A stretch of 5,646 nt of DNA from Planctomycetota bacterium. GTDB lineage: Bacteria; Planctomycetota; Planctomycetia; Isosphaerales; Isosphaeraceae. Each line of letters starts with the position of its first letter. Within the stretch, counting starts at the first letter, position 1. Below are positions 1 through 5,646 of this stretch, piece after piece. The notes beneath the pieces are model-generated. The model did not search any database. It was not told the DNA's origin and saw only the letters and a list, made by a program, of their open reading frames with translations. The DNA is taken from the NCBI GenBank assembly GCA_021777685.1, contig JAJYDH010000422.1, positions 1 through 5,646 of the forward strand, given 5' to 3'. The translations under genes and the position numbers were made by a program.

Positions 1-625
1 GTTCAACCCCAACAAGCTCCATTACAACTGGCACTGGATCTGGAACACGGGCAACGGCGACCTCGGCAACCAGGGCATCCATCAGATGGACCTGGCCCGC
101 TGGGGCCTGGGCAAGAACGAGTTCCCCAAGACCGTGATGTCGGCCGGCGGCCGGTACGGCTACAAGGACGACGGCGAGACCCCGAACACGCAGACCGTCG
201 ACTTTGAGTTCGACGACGCCCTGCTCCAGTTCGAGGTCCGCGGCCTGCCCACCAACGACGAGCTGGGCGTCAAGATCGGCGACCTCTTCTACGGGACCGA
301 GGGCGTCCTGGCCATCTCCAGCTACACCGACTGGCAGACCTATCTCGGCCCGAAGCTGGAGAAGGGCCCCGGCGGCAGGGGCGGCGGCAACCACTTCGCC
401 AACTTCCTCCAGGCCGTCCGGAGCCGCGACGTCAAGTCGCTCAACGGCGACATCGAGGAGGGCCACCTCTCCAGCGCCTACTGCCACCTCGGCAACATCG
501 CCTACAAGCTCGGCCGGAAGCTGCACATCAACCCCTCGACCGAGTCGTTTGTGGACGACGCCCAGGCCGACGCCCTGCTCACCCGCAAGTATCGCAAGGG
601 CTTCGAGGTCCCGGCGGTGGTCTGA
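1..625 (+). CDS. Gfo/Idh/MocA family oxidoreductase, C-terminal part (5' end outside the window)
   Basis: The reading frame is open from base 2 to the TGA at 623-625 and gives 207 visible residues. There is no start in view, because the N-terminal Rossmann NAD(P)-binding half lies to the left. What remains is the C-terminal alpha/beta substrate-binding domain. Visible residues 17-30 read GNGDLGNQGIHQMD, the family's G-D-x-G-x-x-G-x-H-x-x-D signature. His27 and Asp30 of the visible part would sit in the active site, His27 being the likely acid/base. The aromatic stretch just before it (HYNWHWIW) and the following ARWGLG are typical of the large planctomycete subset of this family. Members are NAD(P)-dependent dehydrogenases, mostly of sugars, inositols or related polyols. 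The substrate cannot be told from this fragment, and without the N-terminus neither can any Tat signal, which some relatives carry. The family call is firm; the exact function is unknown. Confidence 0.93.
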   Translation, partial: FNPNKLHYNWHWIWNTGNGDLGNQGIHQMDLARWGLGKNEFPKTVMSAGGRYGYKDDGETPNTQTVDFEFDDALLQFEVRGLPTNDELGVKIGDLFYGTEGVLAISSYTDWQTYLGPKLEKGPGGRGGGNHFANFLQAVRSRDVKSLNGDIEEGHLSSAYCHLGNIAYKLGRKLHINPSTESFVDDAQADALLTRKYRKGFEVPAVV

Positions 626-636
626 GACACGTCTCC

Positions 637-722
637 TGTAGGGCGGGTGAGCGAAAGCGAAACCCGCCAACGCTTGGCGATGCCGTCTCCGGCGGGTTTC
701 GCGACCGCTCACCCGCCCTACA
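637..722. repeat. 86-bp nested palindromic repeat, REP/BIME-like (copy 1)
   Basis: The outer arms TGTAGGGCGGGTGAGCG (637-653) and CGCTCACCCGCCCTACA (706-722) are perfect 17-bp reverse complements. After a 3x3 mismatch come inner arms GCGAAACCCGCC (657-668) and GGCGGGTTTCGC (691-702), perfect over 12 bp, closing on a 22-nt loop. The element can fold another way: GGCGGGT pairs with ACCCGCC inside each half (642-648 with 662-668, 691-697 with 711-717), giving two back-to-back hairpins. That is the architecture of paired REP elements. It starts 11 bp after the oxidoreductase stop and could also act as a terminator or mRNA-stabilising structure, though there is no T-tract. A second, diverged copy starts at 5585. 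The palindrome is seen directly; the REP-like identity is inferred. Confidence 0.85.
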
Positions 723-750
723 AGAGCCGCTTCGCGGCGGGAATCTTGCC

Positions 751-756
751 GAGAGG
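751..756 (+). promoter_or_regulatory. Probable ribosome binding site for the SirB1-type gene
   Basis: GAGAGG lies 7 nt upstream of an in-frame GTG at 764. It is the only purine-rich, Shine-Dalgarno-like stretch between the palindromic repeat and the conserved part of the protein. It is the main reason for choosing GTG 764 over the GTG at 647 or the ATG at 680, both of which lie inside the repeat. Confidence 0.5.
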
Positions 757-763
757 CCGAATC

Positions 764-1600
764 GTGCCCGATCCGTTCGCCCGGGACCCTGAATTCGGCC
801 GCTTGATCCGGGGCGACGAGCGCGTCGACCTCGCCCGGGTCAACCTGGAGATCGCCCGGGACGCGTATCCCGACCTCGACCCGGGCCCGATCCTGGCGAG
901 GGTTGACGCCCTGGCCGACCGGGTCCGCGACCGGTGCTCGCCCGACGGGGGGCCTCGGTACGTCATCGGCCAGATCAACTGGGTGCTGTTCGTCGAGGAA
1001 GGGTTCCGGGGGAACGTCGAGGACTATTACGACCCCCGGAACAGCTATCTCAACGACGTGCTCGACCGCAAGCTCGGGCTGCCGATCGCCCTGGCGGTCC
1101 TCTACGCCCATGTCGCCGGCCGGGTTGGGCTGGAACTGGGCTGCGTCAACGTGCCGATGCACTTTCTCCTCCGGGTGATGGGGGGGGATGAGTTGATCTT
1201 CGTGGACCCGTTCCACGAGGGGCGGACGCTCGACCTTCCCGGGTCCGAGCGGTTCCTCTCCGGCCTGGCGGGCCGGCCGGTCCGCGTCGGGCCGGAGGAC
1301 TGCGTCCCGTGCGACCCCTCGGTCACGGTCGCCCGGACGCTCCGGAACCTCAAGGCGGTCTACCTGGAGCAGCGCGACTTCGCCTCGGCGCTGCCCGTGG
1401 CCCGTCGCCTGGCGGCCCTCCGGGGCGACGACCCGGCCGAGCAGCGCGACTGGGGGATGATCTGCCTCCACGCCGACCGGCCGGGCGAGGCCCTCGGCCC
1501 GCTCCGTCGCTACGTCGAGAGCGTCCCCGACGCCGAGGACACCGAGGCCGTCCGGTCGCTCCTCAAGTCCGCCAGCCGCGAGGTCGCGCTCCGGAATTGA
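764..1600 (+). CDS. SirB1 family protein (transglutaminase-like core plus TPR-like tail)
   Basis: From GTG 764 the product has 278 residues, close to the usual size of the SirB1 (YchA, UPF0162) family. The Transglut_core2-type region spans about residues 70-155. Its landmarks are YYDPRNSYLNDVL (88-100), RKLGLPIALAVLY (102-114), VPMHFLLRV (130-138, with the conserved His) and FVDPF (146-150, with the conserved Asp). Residues about 187-270 are helical and resemble the TPR repeats that end many members (LRNLKAVYLEQRDFASAL, then DWGMICLHADRPGEAL). No Cys is seen at the helix start where true transglutaminases have their nucleophile, so enzyme activity is doubtful. The family's molecular role is poorly known; the name comes from an E. 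coli locus. No signal peptide is seen, so it is probably cytoplasmic. The frame stays open back to GTG 647, but that extension is translated palindromic repeat. The family is sure; the start is less so. Confidence 0.88.
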   Translation: MPDPFARDPEFGRLIRGDERVDLARVNLEIARDAYPDLDPGPILARVDALADRVRDRCSPDGGPRYVIGQINWVLFVEEGFRGNVEDYYDPRNSYLNDVLDRKLGLPIALAVLYAHVAGRVGLELGCVNVPMHFLLRVMGGDELIFVDPFHEGRTLDLPGSERFLSGLAGRPVRVGPEDCVPCDPSVTVARTLRNLKAVYLEQRDFASALPVARRLAALRGDDPAEQRDWGMICLHADRPGEALGPLRRYVESVPDAEDTEAVRSLLKSASREVALRN

Positions 1601-1820
1601 GGGGATTTTCGGAATTCTGGCCGCCCCGTCTCAAGTCCGGCCGTCGATCGGCCGATGATCGACTGGGAAGGCCCATCGCTTGAGCGGATGATGCCGCGGG
1701 GCCGGACGACCTTCGCCAGGTCCGAGGTCCGTCGAACGGTCCGGCCGGAGTTGCCGATCGCCGACGGTCCCCCCCGGGACGACCCCCGGACCGGCCGCCC
1801 AGGAGGAGATCCCCACACCC
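1601..1820. other. Intergenic region between the SirB1-type gene and the lipoprotein gene
   Basis: These 220 bp contain no convincing gene. A GGCCG-TCGAT-CGGCC inverted repeat (1639-1653), overlapping the 10-bp palindrome ATCGGCCGAT (1647-1656), lies about 40 bp after the SirB1 stop. It could be a weak terminator but has no T-run. No recognisable -35/-10 pair is seen. The only clear signal is the purine-rich ribosome binding site at its right end. A lipoprotein promoter is probably here, because the gap is long for an operon, but this is inferred. Confidence 0.4.
1801..1809 (+). promoter_or_regulatory. Ribosome binding site for the lipoprotein gene
   Basis: AGGAGGAGA is a near-perfect anti-Shine-Dalgarno match upstream of ATG 1821. 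The spacing is somewhat long, 11-14 nt depending on which GGAG pairs. It supports ATG 1821, which also places a proper lipoprotein signal at the very N-terminus. Confidence 0.65.
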
Positions 1821-3905
1821 ATGCGCCTCCACCGAATTCACCGCTCGCTGATCCTCCTCCCCGTCGTCCTCGCCGGTTGTTCGACCACGGTCGGCTCGCG
1901 CTTCGGCAAGACGGCCCAGGCCCCCGCGCAGCAATCGCGATCGATCGCGGTGGTCGGCGACCGCCCCATGCCCGCCTCGACCGGCGAGCCCGGCTCGCAG
2001 GTGGCATCCGGGGACCTCGAACCCGAGCCGAAGCGTAACCCGAAGACTCGGATCTCCGGCCGGGTCGTCGACGACCGGGGCGAACCCGTCTCCGGCGTGA
2101 CCGTCCGCCTCGCCGACGGCGCGACCAAGGGGGGCAAGGACGTCAGCGTGACGACCGACCGGTCGGGGGCGTTCACCCTCAACGGCCTCCGCCCCGGCTC
2201 GTCCTACTGGCTGGTCGCCGAGGCCGATGACGACAACGGCCCGCTGACCGGCCGGGTCCGGGCGCGGACCGCGCAGACCGGCGTCGAGATCAGCCTCGCC
2301 GGGGAGGAATCGGGGACCGCCGGGCGGACCGCCCGCCCCTCGCGGGCCAGGCCGATCTCCAGCCGCGAGGAATTGGACGACGAGCCGGCCGACCGGTCCA
2401 GCTCGGGCGTCAACGGCGAGGACATCGCCCCGCCCGCCGAGGATGCCGAGGCGATCGACCCCGGCCCGGCCTCGAGGTCCCGCCCGGGCCGCCCCCAACT
2501 CTCCGCGCCCGAGGCGACCGTCGGCTGGCACAACAGCAAGTCGGCGAAGCCGGCCCGCCCGGCCGAGCCCGACGAGGAGAGCATTGCCTCGACCTCCGAC
2601 GCCCCGAGGAGACGCCCCCGGACGACCCCGGACGACGGACCCTCGCCCGAGGACGACGGGCCCAACCCGCTGCCCCCGGCGATCAACTCCGACGACTCCG
2701 ACACGCAGCCGGCCCCCTCAGCCCGTTCGAACTCCCCGCGCAAGGTCGGGGCCCGAGTCCCCGCGAATCGGCCCGACGCCGGCGAGATCGCCCTCGCCCC
2801 CGAGGCGAGCGCCGACGAGAAGCAGGATCGACGGAAGGCCCTCGAAGCGGGCGAGGCCGAGGTCGCCTCGGCGGCCGTCGCCGGGCTCCCCGCGATGGCC
2901 CCGCTGACCCCCGGGCCGAAGTTGGACGAACCCAACGACTTGACCCTGGCCGCGGGCCCTCCCGCCCTCCCGCCGGTCGGGGTGGCTCCGGTCGCCGAGC
3001 TGGAAGAGCCGAAGATCACCACCTCACCGCCCGGTGCCGCGCCGGCCGCCCAGGAAGTTGCCTCGACCCAGCCGGCTTTCCAGCCGGTTTTCGCGTCTCC
3101 GCCGGTCGCGTCGCATCCCGAGCCGCCCCCGGCGCCCGAGCCGCCCGCCGAATACAACCCCTTCGCCCTCGCGTCGGCGACCCCGCTCGTCGCCGCCGAG
3201 GCCAGGGTTGCCGCGCCCTCCCCGACGGTCGTCCCGACCGTCGTGCCCGGGGGATCTCCCGAGGTCGCCCCGGCCTCGAGGAAGAAGTGGGGCGAGCTGG
3301 CCGCGACCGACAAGCCCGCGCCGCTGGCCGTGGAGCCGACCAAGGCGGTCTCGCCGATCTCGTTCGTCCGACGACTCCGATCGAACGTCGAGAAGCACGA
3401 CGTCTCGGTGGCCCAGTGCAGCTACGATTCGAGGTTGCAGCAGATCACCGAGCTACGCCTGCCCGACCTCGAAGGGAAGCCGGTCCGGCTCCAGGATCTC
3501 GACGCCGACTTCGTCCTGCTCGACTTCTGGGGGACCTGGTTCTCGCCCTGCGTCGACGCGATCCCCCACCTGATGGACCTCCAGAAGAAATACGGGCCGG
3601 CGCGGCTCAGGGTCGTCGGCATCGCCTGCGAGAAGGGGCCGCCTTCGCAGCGTAAGGCCCGCGTCGAGGAGGTCTCGCGGAAGCTGGGGATCAACTACGC
3701 CGTCCTGCTCTCGGGGATGGACGACAGGCCGTGCCCGGTCGTCCGGGAACTCCAGGTCCAGACCTATCCGACGATGATCCTGGTCGACCGCGAGGGTCAC
3801 ATCCGCTGGCGGAGCGTCGGGGCGACCCCGGCGACCGAGTACCGGCTCGACCGGATTCTCGCCTCCACGATGGCCCGGACCCCGCCCGCGACCGCCCGCC
3901 GCTGA
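1821..3905 (+). CDS. Lipoprotein with carboxypeptidase-regulatory-like domain, long disordered linker and degenerate TlpA-like thioredoxin domain
   Basis: The product has 694 residues. Residues 1-20 are a lipoprotein signal: basic n-region (RLHRIHR), hydrophobic SLILLPVV, lipobox LAGC with acylated Cys20, then Ser at +2, so it should be membrane-anchored facing the periplasm. Residues about 76-160 are a carboxypeptidase-regulatory-like beta-sandwich (ISGRVVDDRGEPVSGVTVRL, then TTDRSGAFTLNGLRPGSSYWL). Residues about 161-487 are low complexity: first rich in D/E/R/S/P, then from about 346 rich in P/A/V, surely disordered. Residues about 541-683 are a TlpA/ResA-type thioredoxin fold, with LPDLEGKPVRL, DFWGTWFSPC (568-577), the cis-Pro motif YPT (649-651) and ILVDREGHIRWRSVG. 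The first Cys of the WCxxC motif is Phe574, leaving Cys577 alone; other cysteines are 533, 603 and 638. Classical dithiol redox activity is therefore unlikely. The linker keeps the frame and codon bias of both ends, so no frameshift is suspected. The role is unknown: perhaps a binding or scaffold protein, or a thiol protein using another cysteine pair. Confidence 0.87.
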   Translation: MRLHRIHRSLILLPVVLAGCSTTVGSRFGKTAQAPAQQSRSIAVVGDRPMPASTGEPGSQVASGDLEPEPKRNPKTRISGRVVDDRGEPVSGVTVRLADGATKGGKDVSVTTDRSGAFTLNGLRPGSSYWLVAEADDDNGPLTGRVRARTAQTGVEISLAGEESGTAGRTARPSRARPISSREELDDEPADRSSSGVNGEDIAPPAEDAEAIDPGPASRSRPGRPQLSAPEATVGWHNSKSAKPARPAEPDEESIASTSDAPRRRPRTTPDDGPSPEDDGPNPLPPAINSDDSDTQPAPSARSNSPRKVGARVPANRPDAGEIALAPEASADEKQDRRKALEAGEAEVASAAVAGLPAMAPLTPGPKLDEPNDLTLAAGPPALPPVGVAPVAELEEPKITTSPPGAAPAAQEVASTQPAFQPVFASPPVASHPEPPPAPEPPAEYNPFALASATPLVAAEARVAAPSPTVVPTVVPGGSPEVAPASRKKWGELAATDKPAPLAVEPTKAVSPISFVRRLRSNVEKHDVSVAQCSYDSRLQQITELRLPDLEGKPVRLQDLDADFVLLDFWGTWFSPCVDAIPHLMDLQKKYGPARLRVVGIACEKGPPSQRKARVEEVSRKLGINYAVLLSGMDDRPCPVVRELQVQTYPTMILVDREGHIRWRSVGATPATEYRLDRILASTMARTPPATARR

Positions 3906-3919
3906 CCTGGTTCAGGTCA
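3903..3919. terminator. Small stem-loop holding both convergent stop codons, possible bidirectional terminator
   Basis: TGACCTG (3903-3909) and CAGGTCA (3913-3919) are perfect 7-bp reverse complements around the loop GTT. The lipoprotein TGA (3903-3905) is in the left arm, and the fhs stop (TCA on plus, 3912-3914) overlaps the loop and right arm. The symmetry would work on both strands, but the stem is short and no T-tract follows on either side. The structure is seen; the terminator role is inferred. Confidence 0.4.
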
Positions 3920-5564
3920 ATCCCCGGATCTCGCCCGCCTCGTCCACGTCGATCCGCTCGGCCGCCGGCCGCTCGGGGAGCCCCGGCATCCGCACCAGCT
4001 CGCCGGTCAGGGCGACGACGAACCCCGCCCCTGCCGCGATCTCGATATCGCGGACGGTGAGGGTGTGCCCCTTCGGCCTCCCTCGGAGCTTGGGGTTGTC
4101 CGAGAGCGAGTCCTGCGTCTTGGCCATGCAGACCGGCAGCGTGCCGTGGCCGAGCCGGGTCGCCTTCTTGATCTTGGCCTCGGCCGCCGGCAGGATCGAC
4201 ACCCCGTCGGCGCCGTAGATCGCGGTCGCGATCCGCCGGATCTTCTTCTCGATCGGCCATTCGAGCGGGTACAGGGTCGTCAACGGCGTGGGCGGGCCCG
4301 AGGTCGCCTCGACGACCTTGCGGGCCAGCTCGACGGCCCCCTCGCCCCCTTTGGCGAAGACGTTCGCCGTCGCGCTCGGGACACCTCGGGCCTGGCAGAA
4401 GTCGTGGACGACCTGCAGCTCCTCGGGCGAGTCGGCCCCGAACTGGTTGATGGCGACGAGGGTCGGCTTGTCGAAGTTCTTCGCGGCGTCGAGGTGGGCG
4501 GCGAGGTTGTCTAATCCTTTCTCGACGGCCTTGGGGTCGGGGACCGTCAGCGAGTCGAGCGCCAGGCCGCCGTGCATCTTGAGGGCGCGGATCGTGGCGA
4601 CGATCACGATGGCCGAGGGGTTGAGGTTGGCCGATCGGCATTTGATGTCGAAGAACTTCTCGGCGCCGAGGTCGAAGGCGAAGCCGGCCTCGGTCACGGC
4701 ATACTCGCCGAAGGCCATCGCCATCCGCGTGGCGAGCACCGAGTTGCACCCGTGCGCGATGTTCGCGAACGGGCCGCCGTGGACAAACGCGGGCGTCCCC
4801 TCCATCGACTGCACGAGGTTCGGCAGCAGCGCGTCCTTGAGGATCGCGGCCAGCGAGCCCGTGACCCCCATCTCGCCCGCCAGGACCGGCTTGCCTTCGC
4901 CCGTATAGCCGATCAGGATGCGTTCGAGCCGGGCGCGGAGGTCGGCGGGGGAGTCTGCCAGGCAGAGGATCGCCATGACCTCGCTGGCCGCCGTGATGTC
5001 GAAGCCCGACTCGCGGGGGATGCCCCCCTGGCTCGGCCCTCCCAGGCCGATGACGATCTTGCGGAGCGCCCGGTCGTTCATGTCGAGCGACCGCTTCCAG
5101 AGGACCCGGCCGGGGTCGAGCGTCGTCTCGCCGAAGTGGAGTTTATTGTCGATCACCGCGGCGAGCAGGTTGTGCGCGGCGGTGATCGCGTGGAAGTCGC
5201 CGGTGAACTGGAGGTTGATCTGGTCGGACGGCGTGAGCCGGCAGGCCCCGCCGCCGGTCGCCCCCCCCTTGCGGCCGAAGACCGGCCCCATCGACGGCTG
5301 GCGGAGGGCCAGCACGGCCTTCTTGCCGATCTTGCGGAGCCCCTGGGCCAGCCCGATCGATGTCGTCGTCTTCCCCTCGCCCGCCGGGGTCGGGGTGATC
5401 GCCGAGACCAGGATCAGCTTGCCGGGCGACCCGGCGGCGTTCTTCAGCGCCTGGAGGCGGATCTTCGCCTTATCCCGGCCGTAGGGTTCGAGGTGCGCGG
5501 GGGCGATGCCCAGGTCGGCGGCGACGTCGGCGATGGGGCGGAGTTCGGCGGAGGGGGTGGTCAT
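3912..5564 (-). CDS. fhs: Formate--tetrahydrofolate ligase
   Basis: This is the cytoplasmic enzyme (EC 6.3.4.3) that uses ATP to join formate to tetrahydrofolate, giving 10-formyl-THF for purine synthesis, initiator Met-tRNA formylation and, with FolD, other one-carbon units. The 550 residues match the usual 550-560, so the gene is complete. The N-terminus IADVAADLGIAPAHLEPYG is typical. The P-loop-like ATP site is TPAGEGKTTT (59-68). The first family signature is RKGGATGGGACRL (98-110), where the common form is KGGAAGGGY. It is followed by FTGDFHAITAAHNLLAA (120-136). The second signature is VATIRALKMHGG (322-333). KPTLVAINQFGADSPEEL (367-384) is also conserved. The C-terminus ends GEIRGLT, where many members end in a hydrophobic residue. 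ATG 5564 gives the expected N-terminus, but no clear Shine-Dalgarno precedes it. It converges on the lipoprotein gene with 6 bp between stops, and a palindromic repeat begins 20 bp upstream. Nothing suggests transfer. Confidence 0.97.
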   Translation of the reverse strand: MTTPSAELRPIADVAADLGIAPAHLEPYGRDKAKIRLQALKNAAGSPGKLILVSAITPTPAGEGKTTTSIGLAQGLRKIGKKAVLALRQPSMGPVFGRKGGATGGGACRLTPSDQINLQFTGDFHAITAAHNLLAAVIDNKLHFGETTLDPGRVLWKRSLDMNDRALRKIVIGLGGPSQGGIPRESGFDITAASEVMAILCLADSPADLRARLERILIGYTGEGKPVLAGEMGVTGSLAAILKDALLPNLVQSMEGTPAFVHGGPFANIAHGCNSVLATRMAMAFGEYAVTEAGFAFDLGAEKFFDIKCRSANLNPSAIVIVATIRALKMHGGLALDSLTVPDPKAVEKGLDNLAAHLDAAKNFDKPTLVAINQFGADSPEELQVVHDFCQARGVPSATANVFAKGGEGAVELARKVVEATSGPPTPLTTLYPLEWPIEKKIRRIATAIYGADGVSILPAAEAKIKKATRLGHGTLPVCMAKTQDSLSDNPKLRGRPKGHTLTVRDIEIAAGAGFVVALTGELVRMPGLPERPAAERIDVDEAGEIRGLT

Positions 5565-5584
5565 GGAATCGCTGATGGAAAATA

Positions 5585-5646
5585 TGTAGGGTGGGTCGAG
5601 CCTCGGGCGAGCCCCACCAGCATTTCGGGAAGATGGTGGGGCTCGC
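5585..5646. repeat. Nested palindromic repeat, REP/BIME-like (copy 2, cut by the window edge)
   Basis: It opens with TGTAGGGTGGGTCGAGC, matching the outer arm of the 637-722 repeat (TGTAGGGCGGGTGAGCG) apart from a C/T change and a small insertion. Inside are perfect 13-bp inner arms GCGAGCCCCACCA (5607-5619) and TGGTGGGGCTCGC (5634-5646) with a 14-nt loop. The left half can also fold alone (GGTGGG 5590-5595 with CCCACC 5613-5618), as in copy 1. The second outer arm, expected to resemble GCTCGACCCACCCTACA, would lie just beyond the edge. It sits immediately upstream of fhs, in its 5' leader or promoter area. Confidence 0.8.

Noticed and set aside
647..763. GTG 647 or ATG 680 as the start of the SirB1-type gene
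   Set aside because: Both lie inside the palindromic repeat and neither has a good ribosome site. GTG 764 has GAGAGG at proper spacing and a family-like N-terminus.
1639..1656. Inverted repeat after the SirB1-type gene as a definite terminator
   Set aside because: The stem is only 5 bp with no T-run, and such GATCGGCC-type palindromes are expected at this GC content.
1563..2531. Minus-strand open frame of 322 codons covering the SirB1/lipoprotein gap
   Set aside because: It overlaps the end of one supported gene and the start of another, is rich in Gly/Arg with no motif, and has no ribosome site. It is a GC-driven shadow.
2204..3343. Long open frame on the minus strand (379 codons) opposite the lipoprotein linker
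   Set aside because: It is Gly/Ser/Ala-rich low complexity mirroring the Pro/Ala-rich plus-strand linker, has no domain, and arises from high GC. The plus-strand frame has recognisable domains at both ends and an N-terminal lipoprotein signal.
1821..3905. Possible frameshift or two separate genes in the 694-residue frame
   Set aside because: Codon bias stays even through the linker, no internal stop or new ribosome site is seen, and both end domains are in the same frame.
3691..4749. Minus-strand open frame of 352 codons in another frame within fhs
   Set aside because: The Arg/Gly/Pro-rich product has no family features, and the fhs frame in the same stretch carries the conserved motifs.
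4288..5484. Two plus-strand open frames (206 and 188 codons) opposite fhs
   Set aside because: They are antisense to conserved fhs codons and show no recognisable domain or start signals.
1..5646. CRISPR array, tRNA, rRNA, integrase, transposase or defence genes
   Set aside because: No regularly spaced repeats, no tRNA-like cloverleaf, and no protein with motifs of these classes were found on either strand. The only repeats are the two palindromes.

Overview
The window is about 70% GC, with strongly GC-biased third codon positions, and looks like a bacterial chromosome. Three things point to Planctomycetota, perhaps Isosphaeraceae: the Gfo/Idh/MocA oxidoreductase with the GNGDLGNQGIHQMD motif that is very common there, a lipoprotein joining a carboxypeptidase-regulatory-like domain to a TlpA-like thioredoxin domain, and the base composition. 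This placement is inferred from gene style, not from a marker gene.

Layout from left to right. Positions 1-625 hold the 3' end of a plus-strand Gfo/Idh/MocA oxidoreductase. An 86-bp nested palindromic repeat follows at 637-722. Next is a plus-strand SirB1-type protein (transglutaminase-like core plus a TPR-like tail), whose start is best placed at GTG 764, beyond the repeat. After a 220-bp gap comes a 694-residue plus-strand lipoprotein at 1821-3905, with a short N-terminal beta-sandwich-type domain, a disordered linker of more than 300 residues and a C-terminal thioredoxin-fold domain with a broken CxxC. Convergent to it, 6 bp away, is a complete minus-strand formate--tetrahydrofolate ligase gene (fhs, 3912-5564). 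The two stop codons lie within one small stem-loop. A second copy of the same type of palindromic repeat starts at 5585, about 20 bp upstream of the fhs start, and runs off the right edge.

The genes do not form an obvious pathway. Fhs feeds one-carbon (10-formyl-THF) metabolism in the cytoplasm, the lipoprotein would work outside the cytoplasmic membrane, and the other two are general families. This looks like ordinary planctomycete housekeeping and accessory sequence. No defence system, mobile-element gene, CRISPR array, tRNA or rRNA is visible. The features most worth a second look are the two palindromic repeats, which resemble REP/BIME elements, and the lipoprotein with the degenerate active site. 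No previously undescribed system can be supported from this sequence.
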